Shown here piece by piece: positions 37,194-51,401 of a stretch of 64,000 nt of DNA. Both the position numbers and the translations under genes were made by a program. The notes under the pieces are model-generated. The model searched no databases. It saw only the letters and a program-made list of their open reading frames with translations, and was not told where the DNA came from. Within the stretch, counting starts at the first letter, position 1. The number at the start of each line of letters is the position of its first letter. Source of the stretch: Halisarca cf. caerulea. Taxonomy: Eukaryota > Porifera > Demospongiae > Chondrillida > Halisarcidae. The DNA lies in assembly GCA_963170055.1 (NCBI GenBank), contig CAUJGJ010000444.1, positions 5,797,118 through 5,861,117 on the forward strand, given 5' to 3'.

Positions 37194-39100
37194 GAAGATT
37201 CTGAAGTGCTGTGGGCATATATTTGTGTAGAGTTGAATATGGTGGTTCTAAGACCAATATTTGAAACTAGCACCATGCACATTGTCAGTGGACACACATG
37301 AAGTTTCTGAAGTACTGTGGGCGTATTTGTGTAGTGTTTCTGAAGTGCTGTGGGCGTATTTGTGTAGTGTTGGATATGGCGGTTCTAAGACCAATGTTTG
37401 GCACTAGCACCACGCACATTCCCAGTGGACACACATGACGTTTCTGAAGTGCTGTGAGCGTATTTATGTAGTGTTGGATATGGTGGTTCTAAGACCAAAA
37501 TTTGGCACTAGCACCACTCACATTCCCCGTGGACACACATGAAGTTTCCGAAGTGTTGTGGGCATATTTGTGTAGTGTTGGATATGGTGGTTCTAAGACC
37601 AATGTTTGGCACTAGCACCACGCACATTCCCAGTGGACACACATGAAGTTTCTGAAGTGCTGTGGGCGTATTTGTGTAGTGTTGGATACACTGGTGCTGA
37701 TACCAATATTTGGAACTAGCACCACGCACATTCCCAGTAGACACGCATTAAGTTTTTGAAGTACTGTGGGTGTATTTTTGTACTGTTGGATATGGTGGTT
37801 CTAAGACCAATATTTGGCACTAGCACCACGCACATTCCCAGTGGACACACATGAAGTTTCTGAAGTGTTGTGGGCGTATCTGTGTAGTGTTAAATATGCC
37901 AGTGTTAAGACCAATATTTCGCAATAGCACCATACACATTCCCAGTGGACACGCACGAAGTTACTGAAGTGCTGTGGGCGTATTTGTGTACTATTGGATA
38001 TGCTGGTGCTAATACCAATATTTGGCACTAGCACCACTCACATTCCAAGTAGACACACATGAAGTTTCTGAAGTGCTGTGGGCATATTTGTGTAGAGTTG
38101 GATATGGTGGTTCTAAGACCAATATTTGGAACTAGCACCACGCACATTGTCAGTGGACACACATGAAGTTTCTGAAGTGCTGTGGGCATATTTGTGTAGA
38201 GTTGGATATGGTTGTTCTAAGACCAATATTTGGAACTAGCACCACGCAAATTGTCAGTGGACACACATGAAGTTTCTGAAGTACTGTGGGTGTATTTGTG
38301 TAGTGTTGGATACGCTGGTGCTAATACCAATATTTGGCACTAGCACCACGCACATTCCCAGTGGACACACATGAAGTTTCTGAAGTGTTGTGGGCGTATC
38401 TGTGTAGTGTTAAATATGCCAGTGTTAAGACCAATATTTCGTAATAGCACCATACACATTCCCAGTGGACACGCACGAAGTTTCTGAAGTGCTGTGGGCG
38501 TATTTGTGTACTATTGGATATGCTGGTGCTAATACCAATATTTGGAACTAGCACCACTCACATTCCAAGTAGACACACATGAAGTTTCTGAAGTGCTGTG
38601 GGCATATTTGTGTAGAGTTGGATATGGTGGTTCTAAGACCAATATTTGGAACTAGCACCACGCACATTGTCAGTGGACACACATGAAGTTTCTGAAGTGC
38701 TTTGGGCATATTTGTGTAGAGTTGGATATGGTGGTTCTAAGACCAATATTTGGAACTAGCACCACGCAAATTGTCAGTGGACACACATGAAGTTTCTGAA
38801 GTACTGTGGGCGTATTTGTGTAGTGTTAGATATGGCGGTTCTAAGACCAAAATTTGGCACTAGCACCACGCACATTCCCAGTGGACACGCATGAAGTTTC
38901 TAAAGTACTGTGGGCGTATTTTTGTACTGTTGGATATGGTGGTTCTAAGACCAATATTTGGTACTAGCACCACGCACATTGTCAGTGGATACACATGAAG
39001 TTTCTGAAGTGCTGTGGGTGTATTTGTGTAGTGTTGGATACGCTGGTGCTAATACCAATATTTGGCACTAGCACCATGCACATTGTCAGTGGACACACAT
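37194..39100 (+). repeat. Zone B unit 4, 1,907 bp
   Basis: 18 monomers + 33 + 2. Units 2 and 3 together span 3,502 bp, and unit 4 repeats unit 2 at that offset. Confidence 0.85.
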
Positions 39101-40591
39101 GAAGATTCTGAAGTGCTGTGGGCATATATTTGTGTAGAGTTGAATATGGTGGTTCTAAGACCAATATTTGAAACTAGCACCATGCACATTGTCAGTGGAC
39201 ACACATGAAGTTTCTGAAGTACTGTGGGCGTATTTGTGTAGTGTTTCTGAAGTGCTGTGGGCGTATTTGTGTAGTGTTGGATATGGCGGTTCTAAGACCA
39301 ATGTTTGGCACTAGCACCACGCACATTCCCAGTGGACACACATGACGTTTCTGAAGTGCTGTGAGCGTATTTATGTAGTGTTGGATATGGTGGTTCTAAG
39401 ACCAAAATTTGGCACTAGCACCACTCACATTCCCCGTGGACACACATGAAGTTTCCGAAGTGTTGTGGGCATATTTGTGTAGTGTTGGATATGGTGGTTC
39501 TAAGACCAATGTTTGGCACTAGCACCACGCACATTCCCAGTGGACACACATGAAGTTTCTGAAGTGCTGTGGGCGTATTTGTGTAGTGTTGGATACGCTG
39601 GTGCTAATACCAATATTTGACACTAGCACCACGCACATTCCCAGTAGACACACATGAAGTTTCTGAAGTGCTGTGGGCATATTTGTGTAGAGTTGGATAT
39701 GGTTGTTCTAAGACCAATATTTGGAACTAGCACCACGCAAATTGTCAGTGGACACACATGAAGTTTCTGAAGTACTGTGGGCGTATTTGTGTAGTGTTGG
39801 ATACGCTGGTGCTAATACCAATATTTGGCACTAGCACCACGCACATTCCCAGTGGACACACATGAAGTTTCTGAAGTGTTGTGGGCGTATCTGTGTAGTG
39901 TTAAATATGCCAGTGTTAAGACCAATATTTCGTAATAGCACCATACACATTCCCAGTGGACACGCACGAAGTTTCTGAAGTGCTGTGGGCGTATTTGTGT
40001 ACTATTGGATATGCTGGTGCTAATACCAATATTTGGAACTAGCACCACTCACATTCCAAGTAGACACACATGAAGTTTCTGAAGTGCTGTGGGCATATTT
40101 GTGTAGAGTTGGATATGGTGGTTCTAAGACCAATATTTGGAACTAGCACCACGCACATTGTCAGTGGACACACATGAAGTTTCTGAAGTGCTTTGGGCAT
40201 ATTTGTGTAGAGTTGGATATGGTGGTTCTAAGACCAATATTTGGAACTAGCACCACGCAAATTGTCAGTGGACACACATGAAGTTTCTGAAGTACTGTGG
40301 GCGTATTTGTGTAGTGTTAGATATGGCGGTTCTAAGACCAAAATTTGGCACTAGCACCACGCACATTCCCAGTGGACACGCATGAAGTTTCTAAAGTACT
40401 GTGGGCGTATTTTTGTACTGTTGGATATGGTGGTTCTAAGACCAATATTTGGTACTAGCACCACGCACATTGTCAGTGGATACACATGAAGTTTCTGAAG
40501 TGCTGTGGGTGTATTTGTGTAGTGTTGGATACGCTGGTGCTAATACCAATATTTGGCACTAGCACCATGCACATTGTCAGTGGACACACAT
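39101..40591 (+). repeat. Zone B unit 5, 1,491 bp
   Basis: 14 monomers + 33 + 2, in the same order as unit 6. Confidence 0.85.
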
Positions 40592-42082
40592 GAAGATTCT
40601 GAAGTGCTGTGGGCATATATTTGTGTAGAGTTGAATATGGTGGTTCTAAGACCAATATTTGAAACTAGCACCATGCACATTGTCAGTGGACACATATGAA
40701 GTTTCTGAAGTACTGTGGGCGTATTTGTGTAGTGTTTCTGAAGTGCTGTGGGCGTATTTGTGTAGTGTTGGATATGGCGGTTCTAAGACCAATGTTTGGC
40801 ACTAGCACCACGCACATTCCCAGTGGACACACATGACGTTTCTGAAGTGCTGTGAGCGTATTTATGTAGTGTTGGATATGGTGGTTCTAAGACCAAAATT
40901 TGGCACTAGCACCACTCACATTCCCCGTGGACACACATGAAGTTTCCGAAGTGTTGTGGGCATATTTGTGTAGTGTTGGATATGGTGGTTCTAAGACCAA
41001 TGTTTGGCACTAGCACCACGCACATTCCCAGTGGACACACATGAAGTTTCTGAAGTGCTGTGGGCGTATTTGTGTAGTGTTGGATACGCTGGTGCTAATA
41101 CCAATATTTGACACTAGCACCACGCACATTCCCAGTAGACACACATGAAGTTTCTGAAGTGCTGTGGGCATATTTGTGTAGAGTTGGATATGGTTGTTCT
41201 AAGACCAATATTTGGAACTAGCACCACGCAAATTGTCAGTGGACACACATGAAGTTTCTGAAGTACTGTGGGCGTATTTGTGTAGTGTTGGATACGCTGG
41301 TGCTAATACCAATATTTGGCACTAGCACCACGCACATTCCCAGTGGACACACATGAAGTTTCTGAAGTGTTGTGGGCGTATCTGTGTAGTGTTAAATATG
41401 CCAGTGTTAAGACCAATATTTCGTAATAGCACCATACACATTCCCAGTGGACACGCACGAAGTTTCTGAAGTGCTGTGGGCGTATTTGTGTACTATTGGA
41501 TATGCTGGTGCTAATACCAATATTTGGAACTAGCACCACTCACATTCCAAGTAGACACACATGAAGTTTCTGAAGTGCTGTGGGCATATTTGTGTAGAGT
41601 TGGATATGGTGGTTCTAAGACCAATATTTGGAACTAGCACCACGCACATTGTCAGTGGACACACATGAAGTTTCTGAAGTGCTTTGGGCATATTTGTGTA
41701 GAGTTGGATATGGTGGTTCTAAGACCAATATTTGGAACTAGCACCACGCAAATTGTCAGTGGACACACATGAAGTTTCTGAAGTACTGTGGGCGTATTTG
41801 TGTAGTGTTAGATATGGCGGTTCTAAGACCAAAATTTGGCACTAGCATCACGCACATTCCCAGTGGACACGCATGAAGTTTCTAAAGTACTGTGGGCGTA
41901 TTTTTGTACTGTTGGATATGGTGGTTCTAAGACCAATATTTGGTACTAGCACCACGCACATTGTCAGTGGATACACATGAAGTTTCTGAAGTGCTGTGGG
42001 TGTATTTGTGTAGTGTTGGATACGCTGGTGCTAATACCAATATTTGGCACTAGCACCATGCACATTGTCAGTGGACACACAT
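40592..42082 (+). repeat. Zone B unit 6, 1,491 bp
   Basis: 14 monomers + 33 + 2. One private variant, GGACACATATGAAG, lies near 40690, and CACTAGCATCACG recurs near 41846. Confidence 0.85.
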
Positions 42083-43469
42083 GAAGATTCTGAAGTGCTG
42101 TGGGGATATATTTGTGTAGAGTTGAATATGGTGGTTCTAAGACCAATATTTGAAACTAGCACCATGCACATTGTCAGTGGACACACATGAAGTTTCTGAA
42201 GTACTGTGGGCGTATTTGTGTAGTGTTTCTGAAGTGCTGTGGGCGTATTTGTGTAGTGTTGGATATGGCGGTTCTAAGACCAATGTTTGGCACTAGCACC
42301 ACGCACATTCCCAGTGGACACACATGACGTTTCTGAAGTGCTGTGAGCGTATTTATGTAGTGTTGGATATGGTGGTTCTAAGACCAAAATTTGGCACTAG
42401 CACCACTCACATTCCCCGTGGACACACATGAAGTTTCCGAAGTGTTGTGGGCATATTTGTGTAGTGTTGGATATGGTGGTTCTAAGACCAATGTTTGGCA
42501 CTAGCACCACGCACATTCCCAGTGGACACACATGAAGTTTCTGAAGTGCTGTGGGCGTATTTGTGTAGTGTTGGATACGCTGGTGCTAATACCAATATTT
42601 GACACTAGCACCACGCACATTCCCAGTAGACACGCATTAAGTTTTTGAAGTACTGTGGGTGTATTTTTGTACTGTTGGATATGGTGGTTCTAAGACCAAT
42701 ATTTGGCACTAGCACCACGCACATTCCCAGTGGACACACATGAAGTTTCTGAAGTGTTGTGGGCGTATCTGTGTAGTGTTAAATATGACAGTGTTAAGAC
42801 CAATATTTCGCAATAGCACCATACACATTCCCAGTGGACACGCACGAAGTTTCTGAAGTGCTGTGGGCGTATTTGTGTACTATTGGATATGCTGGTGCTA
42901 ATACCAATATTTGGCACTAGCACCACTCACATTCCAAGTAGACACACATGAAGTTTCTGAAGTGCTGTGGGCATATTTGTGTAGAGTTGGATATGGTGGT
43001 TCTAAGACCAATATTTGGAACTAGCACCACGCACATTGTCAGTGGACACACATGAAGTTTCTGAAGTGCTGTGGGCATATTTGTGTAGAGTTGGATATGG
43101 TGGTTCTAAGACCAATATTTGGAACTAGCACCACGCAAATTGTCAGTGGACACACATGAAGTTTCTGAAGTACTGTGGGCGTATTTGTGTAGTGTTAGAT
43201 ATGGCGGTTCTAAGACCAAAATTTGGCACTAGCATCACGCACATTCCCAGTGGACACGCATGAAGTTTCTAAAGTACTGTGGGCGTATTTTTGTACTGTT
43301 GGATATGGTGGTTCTAAGACCAATATTTGGTACTAGCACCACGCACATTGTCAGTGGATACACATGAAGTTTCTGAAGTGCTGTGGGTGTATTTGTGTAG
43401 TGTTGGATACGCTGGTGCTAATACCAATATTTGGCACTAGCACCATGCACATTGTCAGTGGACACACAT
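42083..43469 (+). repeat. Zone B unit 7, 1,387 bp
   Basis: 13 monomers + 33 + 2. The landmark monomer reads GGGGATATATTTG instead of GGGCATATATTTG, a variant shared with unit 8. Confidence 0.85.
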
Positions 43470-44960
43470 GAAGATTCTGAAGTGCTGTGGGGATATATTT
43501 GTGTAGAGTTGAATATGGTGGTTCTAAGACCAATATTTGAAACTAGCACCATGCACATTGTCAGTGGACACACATGAAGTTTCTGAAGTACTGTGGGCGT
43601 ATTTGTGTAGTGTTTCTGAAGTGCTGTGGGCGTATTTGTGTAGTGTTGGATATGGCGGTTCTAAGACCAATGTTTGGCACTAGCACCACGCACATTCCCA
43701 GTGGACACACATGACGTTTCTGAAGTGCTGTGAGCGTATTTATGTAGTGTTGGATATGGTGGTTCTAAGACCAAAATTTGGCACTAGCACCACTCACATT
43801 CCCCGTGGACACACATGAAGTTTCCGAAGTGTTGTGGGCATATTTGTGTAGTGTTGGATATGGTGGTTCTAAGACTAATGTTTGGCACTAGCACCACGCA
43901 CATTCCCAGTGGACACACATGAAGTTTCTGAAGTGCTGTGGGCGTATTTGTGTAGTGTTGGATACGCTGGTGCTAATACCAATATTTGACACTAGCACCA
44001 CGCACATTCCCAGTAGACACGCATTAAGTTTTTGAAGTACTGTGGGTGTATTTTTGTACTGTTGGATATGGTGGTTCTAAGACCAATATTTGGCACTAGC
44101 ACCACGCACATTCCCAGTGGACACACATGAAGTTTCTGAAGTGTTGTGGGCGTATCTGTGTAGTGTTAAATATGCCAGTGTTAAGACCAATATTTCGCAA
44201 TAGCACCATACACATTCCCAGTGGACACGCACGAAGTTTCTGAAGTGCTGTGGGCGTATTTGTGTACTATTGGATATGCTGGTGCTAATACCAATATTTG
44301 GCACTAGCACCACTCACATTCCAAGTAGACACACATGAAGTTTCTGAAGTGCTGTGGGCATATTTGTGTAGAGTTGGATATGGTGGTTCTAAGACCAATA
44401 TTTGGAACTAGCACCACGCACATTGTCAGTGGACACACATGAAGTTTCTGAAGTGCTGTGGGCATATTTGTGTAGAGTTGGATATGGTGGTTCTAAGACC
44501 AATATTTGGAACTAGCACCACGCAAATTGTCAGTGGACACACATGAAGTTTCTGAAGTACTGTGGGCGCATTTGTGTAGTGTTAGATATGGCGGTTCTAA
44601 GACCAAAATTTGGCACTAGCACCACGCACATTCCCAGTGGACACGCATGAAGTTTCTAAAGTACTGTGGGCGTATTTTTGTACTGTTGGATATGGTGGTT
44701 CTAAGACCAATATTTGGTACTAGCACCACGCACATTGTCAGTGGATACACATGAAGTTTCTGAAGTGCTGTGGGTGTATTTGTGTAGTGTTGGATACGCT
44801 GGTGCTAATACCAATATTTGGCACTAGCACCATGCACATTGTCAGTGGACACACATGAAGTTTCTGAAGTGCTGTGGGCATATTTGTGTAGAGTTGGATA
44901 TGGTGGTTCTAAGACCAATATTTGGAACTAGCACCACGCACATTGTCAGTGGACACACAT
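43470..44960 (+). repeat. Zone B unit 8, 1,491 bp
   Basis: 14 monomers + 33 + 2, one monomer more than unit 7 and sharing its GGGGATATATTTG landmark. AAGACTAATG near 43873 is private. Confidence 0.85.
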
Positions 44961-47900
44961 GAAGATTCTGAAGTGCTGTGGGCATATATTTGTGTAGAGT
45001 TGAATATGGTGGTTCTAAGACCAATATTTGAAACTAGCACCATGCACATTGTCAGTGGACACACATGAAGTTTCTGAAGTACTGTGGGCGTATTTGTGTA
45101 GTGTTGGATACACTGGTGCTAATATCAATATTTGGCACTAGCACCACGCACATTCCCAGTGGACACACATGAAGTTTCTCAAGTGTTGTGGGCGTATCTG
45201 TGTAGTGTTAAATATGCCAGTGTTAAGACCAATATTTCGCAATAGCACCATACACATTCCCAGTGGACACGCACGAAGTTTCTGAAGTGCTGTGGGCGTA
45301 TTTGTGTACTATTGGATATGCTGGTGCTAATACCAATATTTGGCACTAGCACCACTCACATTCCAAGTAGACACACATGAAGTTTCTGAAGTGCTGTGGG
45401 CATATTTGTGTAGAGTTGGATATGGTGGTTCTAAGACCAATATTTGGAACTAGCACCACGCACATTGTCAATGGACACACATGCAGTTTCTGAAGTACTG
45501 TGGGCGTATTTGTGTAGTGTTGGATATGGTGGTTCTAAGACCAAAATTTGGCACTAGCACCACGCACATTCCCAGTGGACACGCATGAAGTTTCTGAAGT
45601 ACTGTAGGCGTATTTTTGTACTGTTAATATTATGGATATGGTGGTTCTAAGACCAATATTTGAAACTAGCACCATGCACATTGTCAGTGGACACACATGA
45701 AGTTTCTGAAGTACTGTTGGCATATTTGTGTAGAGTTGGATATGGTGGTTCTAAGACCAATATTTGGAACTAGCACCACGCAAATTGTCAGTGGACACAC
45801 ATGAAGTTTCTGAAGTACTGTGGGCGTATTTGTGTAGTGTTGGATACGCTGGTGCTAATACCAATATTTGACACTAGCACCACGCACATTCCCAGTAGAC
45901 ACGCATTAAGTTTTTGAAGTACTATGGGTGTATTTTTGTACTGTTGGATATGGTGGTTCTAAGACCAATATTTGGCACTAGCACCACGCACATTCCCAGT
46001 GGACACACATGAAGTTTCTGAAGTGTTGTGGGCGTATCTGTGTAGTGTTAAATATGCCAGTGTTAAGACCAATATTTCACAATAGCACCATACACATTCC
46101 CAGTGGACACGCACGAAGTTTCTGAAGTGCTGTGGGCATATTTGTGTACTATTGGATATGCTGGTGCTAATACCAATATTTGGCACTAGCACCACTCACA
46201 TTCCAAGTAGACACACATGAAGTTTCTGAAGTGCTGTGGGCATATTTGTGTAGAGTTGGATATGGTGGTTCTAAGACCAATATTTGGAACTAGCACCACG
46301 CACATTGTCAGTGGACACACATGAAGTTTCTGAAGTGCTGTGGGCATATTTGTGTAGAGTTGGATATGGTGGTTCTAAGACCAATATTTGGAACTAGCAC
46401 CACGCAAATTGTCAGTGGACACACATGAAGTTTCTGAAGTACTGTGGGCGTATTTGTGTAGTGTTGGATACACTGGTGCTAATATCAATATTTGGCACTA
46501 GCACCACGCACATTCCCAGTGGACACACATGAAGTTTCTGAAGTGTTGTGGGCGTATCTGTGTAGTGTTAAATATGCCAGTGTTAAGACCAATATTTCGC
46601 AATAGCACCATACACATTCCCAGTGGACACGCACGAAGTTTCTGAAGTGCTGTGGGTGTATTTGTGTACTATTGGATATGCTGGTACTAATACCAATATT
46701 TGGCACTAGCACCACTCACATTCCAAGTAGACACACATGAAGTTTCTGAAGTGCTGTGGGCATATTTGTGTAGAGTTGGATATGGTGGTTCTAAGACCAA
46801 TATTTGGAACTAGCACCACGCACATTGTCAATGGACACACATGCAGTTTCTGAAGTACTGTGGGCGTATTTGTGTAGTGTTGGATATGGTGGTTCTAAGA
46901 CCAAAATTTGGCACTAGCACCACGCACATTCCCAGTGGACACGCATGAAGTTTCTGAAGTACTGTAGGCGTATTTTTGTACTGTTAATATTATGGATATG
47001 GTGGTTCTAAGACCAATATTTGAAACTAGCACCATGCACATTGTCAGTGGACACACATGAAGTTTCTGAAGTACTGTGGGCGTATTTGTGTAGTGTTTCT
47101 GAAGTGCTGTGGGCGTATTTGTGTAGTGTTGGATATGGCGGTTCTAAGACCAATGTTTGGCACTAGCACCACGCACATTCCCAGTGGACACGCATGAAGT
47201 TTCTGATGTGCTGTGAGCGTATTTATGTAGTGTTGGATATGGTGGTTCTAAGACCAAAATTTGGCACTAGCACCACTCACATTCCCCGTGGACACACATG
47301 AAGTTTCCGAAGTGTTGTGGGCATATTTGTGTAGTGTTGGATATGGTGGTTCTAAGACCAATGTTTGGCACTAGCACCACGCACATTCCCAGTAGACACG
47401 CATTAAGTTTTTGAAGTACTGTGGGTGTATTTTTGTACTGTTGGATATGGTGGTTCTAAGACCAATATTTGGCACTAGCACCACGCACATTCCCAGTGGA
47501 CACACATGAAGTTTCTGAAGTGTTGTGGGCGTATCTGTGTAGTGTTAAATATGTCAGTGTTAAGACCAATATTTCGCAATAGCACCATACACATTCCCAG
47601 TGGACACGCACGAAGTTTCTGAAGTGCTGTGGGCGTATTTGTGTACTATTGGATATGCTGGTGCTAATACCAATATTTGGCACTAGCACCACTCACATTT
47701 CAAGTAGACACACATGAAGTTTCTGAAGTGCTGTGGGCATATTTGTGTAGAGTCTGATATGGTGGGTCTAAGACCAATATTTGGAACTAGCACCACGCAC
47801 ATTGTCAGTGGACACACATGAAGTTTCTGAAGTGCTGTGGGCATATTTGTGTAGAGTTGAATATGGTGGTTCTAAGACCAATATTTGAAACTAGCACCAT

Positions 47901-48788
47901 GCACATTGTCAGTGGACACACATGACGTTTCTGAAGTACTGTGGGCGTATTTGTGTAGTGTTTCTGAAGTGCTGTGGGCGTATTTGTGTAGTGTTGGATA
48001 TGGCGGTTCTAAGACCAATATTTGGAACTAGCACCACGCACATTGTCAGTGGACACACATGAAGTTTCTGAAGTACTGTGGGCGTATTTGTGTAGTGTTG
48101 GATATGGTGGTTCTAAGACCAAAATTTGGCACTAGCACCACGCACATTCCCAGTGGACACGCATAAAGTTTCTGAAGTGCAGTGGGCATATTTGTGTAGT
48201 GTTTGATATGGTGGTTCTAAGACCAATATTTGGAACTAGCACCACGCAAATTGTCAGTGGACACACATGAAGTTTCTGAAGTACTGTGGGCGTATTTGTG
48301 TAGTGTTGGATACGCTGGTGCTAATACCAATATTTGGCACTAGCACCACGCACATTCCCAGTGGACACACATTAAGTTTCTGAAGTGTTGTGGGCGTATC
48401 TGTGTAGTGTTAAATATGCCAGTGTTAAGACCAATATTTCGCAATAGCACCATACACATTCCCATTGGACACGCACGAAGTTTCTGAAGTGCTGTGGGCG
48501 TATCTGTGTACTATTGGATATGCTGGTGCTAATACCAATATTTGGCACTAGCACCACTCACATTCCAAGTAGACACACATGAAGTTTCTGAAGTGCTGTG
48601 GGCATATTTGTGTAGAGTTGGATATGGTGGTTCTAAGACCAATATTTGGAACTAGCACCACGCACATTGTCAGTGGACACACATGAAGTTTCTGAAGTGC
48701 TGTGGGTATATTTGTGTAGAGTTGGATATGGTGGTTCTAAGACCAATATTTGGAACTAGCACCACGCACATTGTCAGTGGACACACAT
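44961..48788 (+). repeat. B/C transition unit, 3,828 bp
   Basis: 36 monomers, two partial units, two +8 alleles and one +2 allele: 3744 + 66 + 16 + 2 = 3828. It includes a tandem duplication with a 1,360-bp offset (13 monomers + 8): GATACACTGGTGCTAATATC at about 45107 and 46467, and GTCAATGGACACACATGCAG at about 45471 and 46831. Confidence 0.8.
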
Positions 48789-51401
48789 GAAGATTCTGAA
48801 GTGCTGTGGGCATATATTTGTGTAGAGTTGAATATGGTGGTTCTAAGACCAATATTTGAAACTAGCACCATGCACATTGTCAGTGGACACACATGAAGTT
48901 TCTGAAGTACTGTGGGCGTATTTGTGTAGTGTTTCTGAAGTGCTGTGGGCGTATTTGTGTAGTGTTGGATATGGCGGTTCTAAGACCAAAATTTGGCACT
49001 AGCACCACGCACATTCCCAGTGGACACGCATGAAGTTTCTGAAGTACTGTGGGCGTATTTGTGTAGTGTTGGATATGGTGGTTCTAAGACCAAAATTTGG
49101 CACTAGCACCACGCACATTCCCAGTGGACACGCATGAAGTTTCTGAAGTGCAGTGGGCATATTTGTGTAGTGTTGGATATGGTGGTTCTAAGACCAATGT
49201 TTGGCACTAGCACCACGCACATTCCCAGTGGACACGCATGAAGTTTCTGAAGTACTGTAGGCGTATTTTTGTACTGTTAATATTATGGATATGGTGGTTC
49301 TAAGACCAATATTTGAAACTAGCACCATGCACATTGTCAGTGGAGACACATGAAGTTTCTGAAGTACTGTGGGCGTATTTGTGTAGTGTTTCTGAAGTGC
49401 TGTGGGCGTATTTGTGTAGTGTTGGATATGGCGGTTCTAAGACCAATGTTTGGCACTAGCACCACGCACATTCCCAGTGGACACACATGAAGTTTCTGAA
49501 GTGCTGTGAGCGTATTTATGTAGTGTTGGATATGGTGGTTCTAAGACCAAAATTTGGCACTAGCACCACTCACATTCCCCGTGGACACACATGAAGTTTC
49601 CGAAGTGTTGTGGGCATATTTGTGTAGTGTTGGATATGGTGGTTCTAAGACCAATGTTTGGCACTAGCACCACGCACATTGTCAGTGGACACACATGAAG
49701 TTTCTGAAGTGCTGTGGGCATATTTGTGTAGAGTTGGATATGGTGGTTCTAAGACCAATATTTGGAACTAGCACCACGCAAATTGTCAGTGGACACACAT
49801 GAAGTTTCTGAAGTACTGTGGGCGTATTTGTGTAGTGTTGGATATGGTGGTTCTAAGACCAAAATTTGGCACTAGCACCACGCACATTCCCAGTGGACAC
49901 GCATGAAGTTTCTGAAGTGCAGTGGGCATATTTGTGTAGTGTTGGATATGGTGGTTCTAAGACCAATGTTTGGCACTAGCACCACGCACATTCCCAGTGG
50001 ACACGCATGAAGTTTCTGAAGTACTGTAGGCGTATTTTTGTACTGTTAATATTATGGATATGGTGGTTCTAAGACCAATATTTGGTTCTAGCACCACGCA
50101 CATTCCCAGGGGACACACATGAAGTTTCTGAAGTGGTGTGGGCGTATTTGTGTAGTGTTGGATACGCTGGTGCTAATACCAATATTTGCCACTAGCACCA
50201 CTCACATTCCCAGTAGACATGCATGAAGTTTCTGAAGTACTGTGGGCGTATTTTTGTACTGTTGGATATGGTGGTTCTAAGACCAATATTTGGTACTAGC
50301 ACCACGCACATTGTCAGTGGATACACATGAAGTTTCTGAAGTGCTGTGGGTGTATTTGTGTAGTGTTGGATACGCTGGTGCTTATACCAATATTTGGCAC
50401 TAGTACCATGCACATTGTTAGTGGACACACATGAAGTTTCTGAAGTGCTGTGGGCATATTTGTGTAGAGTTGGATATGGTGGTTCTAAGACCAATATTTG
50501 GAACTAGCACCACGCAAATTGTCAGTGGACACACATGAAGTTTCTGAAGTACTGTGGGCGTATTTGTGTAGTGTTGGATACGCTGGTGCTAATACCAATA
50601 TTTGGCACTAGCACCACGCACATTCCCAGTGGACACACATGAAGTTTCTGAAGTGTTGTGGGCGTATCTGTGTAGTGTTAAATATGCCAGTGTTAAGACC
50701 AATTTTTCGCAATAGCACCATACACATTCCCAGTGGACACGCACGAAGTTTCTGAAGTGCTGTGGGCGTATTTGTGCAGAGTTGGATATGGTGGTTCTAA
50801 GACCAATATTTGGAACTAGCACCACGCACATTGTCAGTGGACACACATGAAGTTTCTGAAGTACAATGGGTGTATTTGTGTAGTGTTTCTGAAGTTCTGT
50901 AGGCGTATTTGTGTAGTGTTGGATATAGTGGTTCTAAGACCAATGTTTGGCACTAGCACCACGCACATTCCCAGTGGACACACATGAAGTTTCTGAAGTG
51001 TTGTGGGCGTATCTGTGTAGTGTTAAATATGCCAGTGTTAAGACCAATATTTCGCAATAGCACCATGCACATACCCATTGGACACGCTTGAAGTTTCTGA
51101 AGTGCTGTGGGCGTATTTGTGTACTATTGGATATGCTGGTGCTAATACCAATATTTGGCACTAGCACCACTCACATTCCAAGTAGACACACATGAAGTTT
51201 CTGAAGTGCTGTGGGCATATTTGTGTAGAGTTGGATATGGTGGTTCTAAGACCAATATTTGGAACTAGCACCACGCACATTGTCAGTGGACACACATGAA
51301 GTTTCTGAAGTGCTGTGGGCATATTTGTGTAGAGTTGGATATGGTTGTTCTAAGACCAATATTTGGAACTAGCACCACGCACATTGTCAGTGGACACACA
51401 T
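48789..51401 (+). repeat. Zone C unit 1, 2,613 bp
   Basis: 24 monomers, three partial units, two +8 alleles, one +2 allele: 2496 + 99 + 16 + 2 = 2613. Confidence 0.8.

Larger units (their letters stand above)
29896..45100 (+). repeat. Satellite zone B (+2-marked higher-order units)
   Basis: It is marked by GTACTATTGGATATGCTGG monomers, type-III monomers with TTTCGTAATAGC or TTTCGCAATAGC, and one GAAGATTCTG...GGGCATATATTTG monomer per unit (the +2 TA allele). The +8 allele and the type-IV monomer were not seen. Confidence 0.85.
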
